Part shown: piece after piece, positions 5,412 to 10,873 of the stretch
How positions within the stretch are numbered: the first letter of the stretch is position 1
How the letters are laid out: the number at the start of each line of letters is the position of its first letter
DNA from: JAJPJX01 sp964568355
GTDB lineage: Bacteria; Acidobacteriota; Terriglobia; Bryobacterales; Bryobacteraceae
Assembly (NCBI GenBank): GCA_964568355.1
Contig: CAZMRK010000601.1
Span: forward strand, 1 to 10,873
Reading direction: 5' to 3'
DNA: 10,873 nucleotides
Made by a program: the position numbers and the translations under genes
Notes under the pieces: generated by a model
Databases searched by the model: none
Seen by the model: the letters and a program-made list of their open reading frames with translations, nothing else
What the model was told of the DNA's origin: nothing

Positions 5412-7511
5412 ATGCAGCAAAAATTTGAAGTCGATCTGGGCGATCGCAAGATCACGCTCGAAACCGGGAGAATGGCCAAGCAGGCCAACGGCGCCGTAGT
5501 GGTGTCCTCCGGGGACTCGGTAGTGCTGGTTACCGCTTGTATGGCGGAAGAGCCCAAACCCGGAGCGGGTTTCTTTCCGCTCACGGTCGACTATCGCGAA
5601 TACACTTACGCTGCCGGGAAGATTCCCGGCGGTTTTATCAAGCGCGAGGGGCGTCCCTCGGAAAAAGAAATTCTCACCAGCCGGCTGATCGACCGGCCAA
5701 TCCGGCCCCTGTTTCCGGAAGGCTTTCTGAACGAAACTCAGATCATCGCCATGGTGCTTTCGGCGGATCCCGAACAGGATCCCAACTCGCTGGCGATCGT
5801 GGGCGCCGCGGCGGCGCTGGCCATTTCCGACATCCCGTTCCACCACATTTTGGGCGGCGTACGCGTAGGCATGCTGAACGGCGCCTATGTCGCCAACCCG
5901 ACCTATTCGGAGTCCCGCGAATCGACGTTGAACATCGTGGTAGCGGGCACCGATGAAGGCATCGTGATGGTGGAAGCCGGAGCGCAGCAGGTGACCGAGG
6001 ACGAGGTCCTGGGCGCCATTGAATTCGGCCACGAGTGCTGCCGGAAGATCGTCGCGGCCATTCGGCAAATGGTAGCGGCGTCCGGCAAGCCGAAACGGGA
6101 ATTCGTCTCTCCGGTTCTCGACGCCGGGCTTTACGAAAAGATTGCCTCCGAGGTTCGGACCGACCTGGCCGACGCATTGAACACGCAGAAGTATCCCAAG
6201 CTGGAGAGCTACGCCAAAGTGGCGGAGATCAAGCAGCGGGTGGTGGCGGCGCTCCCGGATGAGGAGAAGGACGAAGCGAAGAAGTGCTACGACGCGCTCA
6301 AGGAGCGCATCTTCCGCGACGAGATGCTGAAGAACCATCGGCGTCCGGACGGCCGCGCATTCGACGAGATCCGCCCGATCACGATCGAAACCAGCGTGCT
6401 GCCGCGGACCCACGGTTCCGCCCTGTTCACCCGCGGCGAGACGCAGGCGCTGGTCACGGTCACGCTGGGAACGAAAGAAGATGAACAGCGGATCGAACTG
6501 CTGGAGCCGGGCGAAGCCTCCAAGCGCTTCATGCTGCACTACAACTTTCCGCCGTTCAGCGTAGGCGAAGTAGGCTTCATGCGCGGGCCGGGCCGCCGGG
6601 AAATCGGCCACGGCGCGCTGGCGGAACGGGCGCTCACCGCGCTTATTCCGGATGAAACAACCTTCCCGTACACGCTGCGGGTGGTGAGCGACATCCTGGA
6701 GTCGAACGGATCGAGCTCGATGGCGACCGTGTGCGGCGGCTCGATGGCGCTGATGGATGCCGGAGTGCCTCTGTCGGCGCACGTGGGCGGCATTGCGATG
6801 GGCCTGGTGAAGGAAGGCAACGACTACGCCATCCTGACGGACATCGCGGGCGCCGAGGACCACTACGGAGACATGGACTTCAAGGTGGCGGGCACGGACA
6901 AGGGCATTACGGCGCTCCAGATGGACATCAAGGTGCCCAACGTGACCACGGCCATCATGAAGGAAGCCCTGGAGCAGGCTCGCCGGGGCCGGCTGTTCAT
7001 CCTGGGAAAGATGAACGCGGCGCTCGAAAAACCGCGCGCCAACATGTCCCAGTATGCGCCGCGGATCTACACCATGCAGATTCCCCAGGATAAGATCCGA
7101 GATGTCATCGGGCCCGGCGGCAAGGTGATCCGCGGGATCATCGAGCAGACCGGGGTCAAGATCGATGTGGAGGATGACGGCACAATTCACGTGGCATCGG
7201 CGGACGAGGCATCGGCCAGCAAGGCGATGCGGATCATCTCCGATATCACGGCGGTGGCCGAGGTGGGCAAGACTTACCTGGGCAAGGTAGTGCGCCTGGT
7301 GGATTTCGGCGCGTTCGTGGAGATCTTCCCGGGCACCGACGGCCTGCTGCACATCAGCGAGATCGCGGAAAACCGGGTGAGGGATGTTCGCGACGAGCTG
7401 AAAGAAGGCGACCAGATCCTGGTGAAAGTGCTGGCGATCGAAGGGAACAAGATCAAACTGAGCCGCAAAGCAGTGCTGCGCGAGCAGCGCGAAAAGCTCA
7501 AGACGAAGTAG
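5412..7511 (+). CDS. pnp: Polyribonucleotide nucleotidyltransferase (PNPase)
   Basis: PNPase is a trimeric 3'-5' exoribonuclease that degrades RNA by phosphorolysis, releasing nucleoside diphosphates, and can add heteropolymeric tails. The 699-aa protein has the full order of domains: first RNase PH domain (about 10-145, with the strongly conserved GKIPGGFIKREGRPSEKEIL at 69-88), an all-helical linker (about 240-325), second RNase PH domain (about 328-540), KH domain (about 557-616, with GPGG at 567-570) and S1 domain (about 619-690, VDFGAFVEIFPGTDGLLHISEI). The active-site segment EDHYGDMDFKVAGTDKG is intact; D483 and D489 correspond to the catalytic aspartates D486 and D492 of the E. coli enzyme. 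The protein ends soon after S1 with a short basic tail. ATG 5412 has GGAG at 5401-5404, 7 nt upstream. It follows rpsO on the same strand, and its transcription ends at the terminator at 7619-7660. Confidence 0.98.
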   Translation: MQQKFEVDLGDRKITLETGRMAKQANGAVVVSSGDSVVLVTACMAEEPKPGAGFFPLTVDYREYTYAAGKIPGGFIKREGRPSEKEILTSRLIDRPIRPLFPEGFLNETQIIAMVLSADPEQDPNSLAIVGAAAALAISDIPFHHILGGVRVGMLNGAYVANPTYSESRESTLNIVVAGTDEGIVMVEAGAQQVTEDEVLGAIEFGHECCRKIVAAIRQMVAASGKPKREFVSPVLDAGLYEKIASEVRTDLADALNTQKYPKLESYAKVAEIKQRVVAALPDEEKDEAKKCYDALKERIFRDEMLKNHRRPDGRAFDEIRPITIETSVLPRTHGSALFTRGETQALVTVTLGTKEDEQRIELLEPGEASKRFMLHYNFPPFSVGEVGFMRGPGRREIGHGALAERALTALIPDETTFPYTLRVVSDILESNGSSSMATVCGGSMALMDAGVPLSAHVGGIAMGLVKEGNDYAILTDIAGAEDHYGDMDFKVAGTDKGITALQMDIKVPNVTTAIMKEALEQARRGRLFILGKMNAALEKPRANMSQYAPRIYTMQIPQDKIRDVIGPGGKVIRGIIEQTGVKIDVEDDGTIHVASADEASASKAMRIISDITAVAEVGKTYLGKVVRLVDFGAFVEIFPGTDGLLHISEIAENRVRDVRDELKEGDQILVKVLAIEGNKIKLSRKAVLREQREKLKTK

Positions 7512-7530
7512 AAAATATGCGGGCTGCGAG

Positions 7531-7555
7531 GTCCGCTCCCTGACGGTCGCGGTTC
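7531..7555 (+). repeat. REP-like 25-bp unit, forward copy
   Basis: This unit has the layout GTCCGCT, ten variable bases, CGCGGTTC. Its core (CCGCTCCCTGACGGTCGCGG) is itself an imperfect palindrome. A second copy lies inverted 12 bp downstream. It sits 19 bp after the pnp stop and inside the transcribed region before the terminator. I recall similar GC-rich elements as common intergenic repeats in acidobacterial genomes, but this cannot be confirmed here. Confidence 0.55.
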
Positions 7556-7567
7556 AGTGGTGGAACG

Positions 7568-7592
7568 GAACCGCGCGCGATAGCAAGCGGAC
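7568..7592 (-). repeat. REP-like 25-bp unit, inverted copy
   Basis: Read on the minus strand this is GTCCGCT, ten bases (TGCTATCGCG), CGCGGTTC: the same ends and same length as the copy at 7531-7555, with a different core. The two copies form an inverted pair separated by 12 bp, so the transcript can fold with an outer 7-bp stem (GTCCGCT/AGCGGAC) and an inner 8-bp stem (CGCGGTTC/GAACCGCG). This is the BIME-like arrangement of REP elements. Confidence 0.55.
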
Positions 7593-7618
7593 GAACCGAA
7601 TCACCCGGTCGCCGCGGT

Positions 7619-7660
7619 AGCCCTTCGAGGAAGGACCAATCCTCGAAGGGCTTTTTTATT
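7619..7660 (+). terminator. Strong intrinsic terminator of the rpsO-pnp operon
   Basis: A perfect 13-bp stem, AGCCCTTCGAGGA (7619-7631) with its complement at 7640-7652, closes an 8-nt loop and is followed by TTTTTTATT (7652-7660). It lies 107 bp after the pnp stop and is the clearest terminator in the window. Confidence 0.93.
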
Positions 7661-7734
7661 GCTGAACCGGGCGGCGGCGCGGCCCGATGGATCAGGCGCC
7701 GCGGTTTATGTTTTACAAACAACGCGATGAATTG

Positions 7735-7751
7735 GGGGTTATGATAATCCC
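7735..7751 (+). promoter_or_regulatory. Palindrome overlapping a -10-like box before the receptor gene
   Basis: GGGGTTAT and ATAATCCC flank a central G with one G/T mismatch, making a 17-bp near-palindrome that ends 6 bp before the ATG at 7758. It contains TATGAT (7740-7745), the same hexamer as in the rpsO promoter, and GATAAT (7743-7748). It may be a promoter whose -10 lies in an operator, giving a very short leader. No matching -35 at standard spacing is evident; a TTTACA at 7712-7717 is too far away (22 nt). Confidence 0.35.
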
Positions 7752-7757
7752 ACTGCC

Positions 7758-10700
7758 ATGTCGCGCACTCGCCTTGTTGCTTCTGTATTTTTTCTTACTG
7801 TTGGTCTTTGCTCCGCACAACAGACTACCGCCACCCTTGTTGGTACCGTTTCGGATTCCACCGGAGCGGTTTTGCCGAACGTCGTAATTCAGGTAACTAA
7901 CCTTTCGACCAACGTTTCCCGAAACGCCCGAACCGATAACTCCGGATCCTACTCGCTTCCCTTTCTGCCCGCGGGGGATTATAGCGTCTCGGCCACCGCG
8001 ACGGGATTCCGAATCGAGAAAGTCGAGCGGATCAACTTACAGGTACAGCAGACGGCGCGCGTCGATTTTCAGTTGAAAGTGGGCGGTGTCAACGAAACCG
8101 TGAACGTCAGGGCATCGGGCGCGGTCCTGCAAACCGAAAATGCCGCTGTCGGCACGGTAATCGATTCCAACAAGATTGTGGAACTGCCGTTGAACGGCCG
8201 GAACTTCATTCAACTGGCGCAATTGATTCCCGGTGTGCAGGCAGGCACTCCGGGATCGATCACGGTGCGGCGCGGGCGCGGCTCGGTAGGCCAAAGCGAC
8301 GCAGCCTATGGCTCCACCGCGGCCTCGGCCAACGGTTCGCGAGATACGGCCAACCGTTTCTTTCTGGATGGCGTCGAGATGATGGATTACGATGCCGTGA
8401 CTTACAGTTTCTCGCCTTCGGTCGACTCCTTGGCGGAATTTAAAGTCGAGACCAGCACATATACGGCGGAATCCGGCGGGGCGCCGGGCGGACAGGTCAA
8501 TATGGTCACCAAATCCGGCGGCAACCAGTTTCGCGGAACGCTCTGGGAGTTCAACCGGAACGATGAGCTCACCCAGAGTTATGATGCCATCGCCGGGCAA
8601 TCGCTAACTTCTCCGCGCCTGAACCGCAATCAGTTCGGAGCCAACCTGGGAGGACCGGTTCTGCTTCCTAAGATTTATAACGGGAAGGACAAGACCTTCT
8701 TCTTCTTCAACTGGGAGTCGGGATACGCAGCGCAGGGCTCGACGCCCGCGTATCGCATCGTGCCGCCGGCGGAAATTCGCAACGGCGACTTCAGCAAACT
8801 GGTCAATGCGCGCACCAATGCGCCCATCACGGTGAAGGACCCGTTTACCGGCCAGCCGTATCCCGGAAACCAGATTCCGAGATCGCAGCTCAGCCCGCAA
8901 AGCCTGACCTTCCTGCAGTTCGTACCGGAGCCGAATACCTCGGCAGGCGCTTTTAATTTTCTTTCGGCGCCTTTCAGCGCGGTATCTTACCAGCACAACT
9001 ATACGGCCCGGATCGACCACAATTTCTCCTCGCACGACATCCTCTCCGGCCACTACGTATTCAACGACACGTATGAGGCGGGCATCCCCTTCTGGGGCCA
9101 CGACGAGCGCAACAACCTGGGCCGCACGCAGAATGTGGAAGGCTCGGAGATCCACACTTTCAACGCCACGCTGATCAACGAATTCCGCTTCGGGTGGCAT
9201 CATTTCGGCGAGTCGGAGGTTTTCGGCAGTACGAACGACGCAGGCTTTGACGTAGCGGGCAAGATGGGCCTTCCACTGGTGTCACGGCTACCCTCGGAAT
9301 ATGGACCTCCCTCCATCAGCATCAATGGCCCGGACGGCGCCTATAGCGTTTACGATCTGCAACGGCAGATCGGCCCGCGCGTCCGTTCCAACGGGCTCTA
9401 CCAGGCGGGAGATACGCTCTCCTGGCAGAAGGGCCGGCACTTTCTCAAGTTTGGCGCAGAGCTGGCCTGGCGGCAGGTAACTTTCGAACAGGCTCGTAAT
9501 CCGCGTGGTAACTTTGGCTTCGACGGCACTTATACCGGATCGGCGCTGGCCGATTTCATGCTGGGGTATATCAAGACCGCTGGAATCAATCCCACCCATA
9601 CCTCGACCGACCTGCACGATCTCACGCAGGCCTACTTTGTGAATGACGACTGGAAGATCTCGCCTCGCCTGACGGTGAACCTGGGGTTGCGCTACGACTA
9701 CTTTGCGCCGTATACCCAATCCGATGACCGTTTCGCCAATATCTATCAGAACGGGTTTGTCATCTCCGACGTCGTCACGCCTCAGAATTCGCCTTACGGC
9801 CGCGGCCTGTTGCAGCCGAACCGCAGGGACTTCGGCCCGCGCGCGGGTTTCGCTTACCGGCCCGGCTTCTGGGGGGAATCCGTAATTCGGGGCGGCTATG
9901 GCATTTACTACACGCCGCAAATCTCCAACGCGATCTTTGCCATGGCGGAAGGCGCGCAGGCAACGGCCGGAGCCTCCGTGATCGGCAATTTGAGCGGCGC
10001 GCCCAACGTATTTTTCAGCGATCCATTTTCGGCGGCAACGTCCAGCGGTTCACTGCCGTTTGCGGTTAGCAACGATCAGAACCTGAGCGACAGCTACATC
10101 CAGCAGTGGAATCTCAATATCCAGCACAAACTTCCGGCCGATGTGGTGCTGGATGTGGGCTACGTAGGATCAAAGGGCACGCGGCTGATCGTGACATTTC
10201 CGGATTTAAACCGGCCGCTGGAGATCGTAGATCCGCGGACGCCGGGACTTGCTTCGTTGAATGCCAGGCGTCCCGTCCCGCTGTTTCCCCGCCCGGTGAC
10301 GGCGGATAAGTCCGTGGGTAACTCGATCTATCATTCGCTGCAAGTGAAGGCCGAACGGCGGATGGCGCAGGGGTTGACGTTTCTGACCTCCTATACCTGG
10401 TCGAAGGCGATTTCCGGACCCAGCGATATCGGCGGACAGGTCGGCGGCGGCTACTTTATCGGCACGCCGCAGGATGTATTCTACATGCGCGGAGACCGGG
10501 CCGTTTCGGGCTTCGACGTGACCCACCGTTTCGTGCAGACGATCCTTTACGACATCCCGTTCTTCCACGGCATGCGCGGCGTGGGGCGCCTGCTGCTGGA
10601 TGGTTGGCAGGCGTCCACCATCATGACGTTTCAGAGCGGTTTTCCGACGCCGGTCTCTTCCAACCTGGATACGACGGGAACCGGCATCATTTCGCGGCCG

Positions 10701-10873
10701 GATATGGTTCCCGGCCAGCAGGGCGACCTGCCCGCAGACCAGCGAACCTGGGCGCGATGGTTCAATACCGCCGCGTTCCAGCAGGCGCAATACGGAAGAT
10801 TCGGAACCTCGCCGCGCACGGGCGCGTTCCGCTTGCCGGGTATTATGAACTTCGACTTTTCGGCGACCAAGGC
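7758..10873 (+). CDS. TonB-dependent-receptor-like outer-membrane protein with carboxypeptidase-regulatory-like domain, 3' end outside window
   Basis: The frame is open from ATG 7758 through the right edge (1038 codons and two bases) and lacks its C-terminus. Order: signal peptide (MSRTRLVASVFFLTVGLCSA, then QQ); a carboxypeptidase-regulatory-like beta-sandwich at about 24-108 (LVGTVSDSTGAVLPNVVIQVTN, NSGSYSLPFLPAGDYSVSATATGF); a plug domain at about 120-265 with the characteristic ELPLNGRNF (142-150), RFFLDGVEMMD and GGQVNMVTKSGGNQFRGTLWEF; then a long beta-barrel region rich in alternating strands (for example NLGLRYDYFAPY, GPRAGFAYRPG, IRGGYGIYYTP). These resemble the Oar-like receptors found in many copies per genome in Acidobacteriota. 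They are presumed to import large substrates or bind polymers, but ligands are mostly unknown. No TonB box is obvious. No Shine-Dalgarno precedes the ATG; a -10-like box lies 9-12 nt upstream. It is alone in its transcription unit here, after the pnp terminator. Confidence 0.9.
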   Translation, partial: MSRTRLVASVFFLTVGLCSAQQTTATLVGTVSDSTGAVLPNVVIQVTNLSTNVSRNARTDNSGSYSLPFLPAGDYSVSATATGFRIEKVERINLQVQQTARVDFQLKVGGVNETVNVRASGAVLQTENAAVGTVIDSNKIVELPLNGRNFIQLAQLIPGVQAGTPGSITVRRGRGSVGQSDAAYGSTAASANGSRDTANRFFLDGVEMMDYDAVTYSFSPSVDSLAEFKVETSTYTAESGGAPGGQVNMVTKSGGNQFRGTLWEFNRNDELTQSYDAIAGQSLTSPRLNRNQFGANLGGPVLLPKIYNGKDKTFFFFNWESGYAAQGSTPAYRIVPPAEIRNGDFSKLVNARTNAPITVKDPFTGQPYPGNQIPRSQLSPQSLTFLQFVPEPNTSAGAFNFLSAPFSAVSYQHNYTARIDHNFSSHDILSGHYVFNDTYEAGIPFWGHDERNNLGRTQNVEGSEIHTFNATLINEFRFGWHHFGESEVFGSTNDAGFDVAGKMGLPLVSRLPSEYGPPSISINGPDGAYSVYDLQRQIGPRVRSNGLYQAGDTLSWQKGRHFLKFGAELAWRQVTFEQARNPRGNFGFDGTYTGSALADFMLGYIKTAGINPTHTSTDLHDLTQAYFVNDDWKISPRLTVNLGLRYDYFAPYTQSDDRFANIYQNGFVISDVVTPQNSPYGRGLLQPNRRDFGPRAGFAYRPGFWGESVIRGGYGIYYTPQISNAIFAMAEGAQATAGASVIGNLSGAPNVFFSDPFSAATSSGSLPFAVSNDQNLSDSYIQQWNLNIQHKLPADVVLDVGYVGSKGTRLIVTFPDLNRPLEIVDPRTPGLASLNARRPVPLFPRPVTADKSVGNSIYHSLQVKAERRMAQGLTFLTSYTWSKAISGPSDIGGQVGGGYFIGTPQDVFYMRGDRAVSGFDVTHRFVQTILYDIPFFHGMRGVGRLLLDGWQASTIMTFQSGFPTPVSSNLDTTGTGIISRPDMVPGQQGDLPADQRTWARWFNTAAFQQAQYGRFGTSPRTGAFRLPGIMNFDFSATK

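Noticed and set aside
5298..7352. A 684-codon open frame on the minus strand opposite pnp
   Set aside because: It lies wholly antisense to the clearly functional pnp gene. Its translation is rich in His, Arg, Gly and Leu with no recognisable domain. Long antisense frames are common in GC-rich coding DNA.
7512..7618. A possible small RNA or tRNA in the structured region after pnp
   Set aside because: No tRNA-like cloverleaf or own promoter was found. The structure is explained by the inverted 25-bp pair within the pnp 3' untranslated region.
8037..9920. Three minus-strand open frames (8037-8600, 8604-9203, 9288-9920)
   Set aside because: All are antisense to the continuous TonB-dependent-receptor-like frame and encode no recognisable motif.
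1..10873. CRISPR array, transposase, phage or defence genes
   Set aside because: No regularly spaced direct repeats, inverted-repeat-bounded transposase, integrase or toxin-antitoxin-like pair was found on reading both strands.

Overview
The window is GC-rich chromosomal bacterial DNA. It most resembles the Acidobacteriota, probably the Solibacteraceae/Bryobacterales. This is an inference from gene style, not from a marker phylogeny. The main clue is the last gene, a TonB-dependent-receptor-like protein with an N-terminal carboxypeptidase-regulatory-like domain and the motif ELPLNGRNF, a type that is greatly expanded in that phylum. POTRA-domain proteins also imply an outer membrane. No phage, transposon, tRNA, rRNA or CRISPR array was seen, and no defence or biosynthetic cluster is visible.

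Layout. Positions 1-245 (minus) hold the N-terminus of dihydrolipoyl dehydrogenase. It is divergent from a plus-strand gene (279-1586) encoding an exported protein made of about five POTRA domains with no beta-barrel. That gene converges on, and overlaps by 20 bp, a minus-strand pair: an exported PIG-L/LmbE-type deacetylase (2324-3142) followed 13 bp later by a TrmJ-like tRNA 2'-O-methyltransferase (1567-2310). Divergent from the deacetylase are a 52-aa membrane protein (3168-3326), an abutting zinc-ribbon/DUF4870-like membrane protein (3327-3764), and an exported protein joining one POTRA-like domain to HEAT-like repeats (3810-4817). An intrinsic terminator at 4821-4844 closes this set.

The central block is the conserved rpsO-pnp pair: ribosomal protein S15 (4933-5202) and polynucleotide phosphorylase (5412-7511). 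The rpsO leader has two mutually exclusive small hairpins around the Shine-Dalgarno sequence. The 209-nt rpsO-pnp spacer carries a row of four hairpins. Downstream of pnp is a 25-bp element present as an inverted pair (7531-7555 and 7568-7592), like a REP/BIME unit, followed by a very strong intrinsic terminator (7619-7660). The TonB-dependent-receptor-like gene starts at 7758 and runs off the right edge.

Most genes are housekeeping (pyruvate/2-oxoacid dehydrogenase E3, tRNA modification, translation, RNA decay) or concern the cell envelope (two POTRA proteins, a periplasmic deacetylase, an outer-membrane receptor). No wholly new system is evident. The points most worth following up are the barrel-less multi-POTRA protein, the POTRA-HEAT fusion, the structured RNA around rpsO-pnp, the inverted repeat pair, and a recurring arrangement in which -10-like boxes lie so close to start codons that leaderless or near-leaderless mRNAs are likely.
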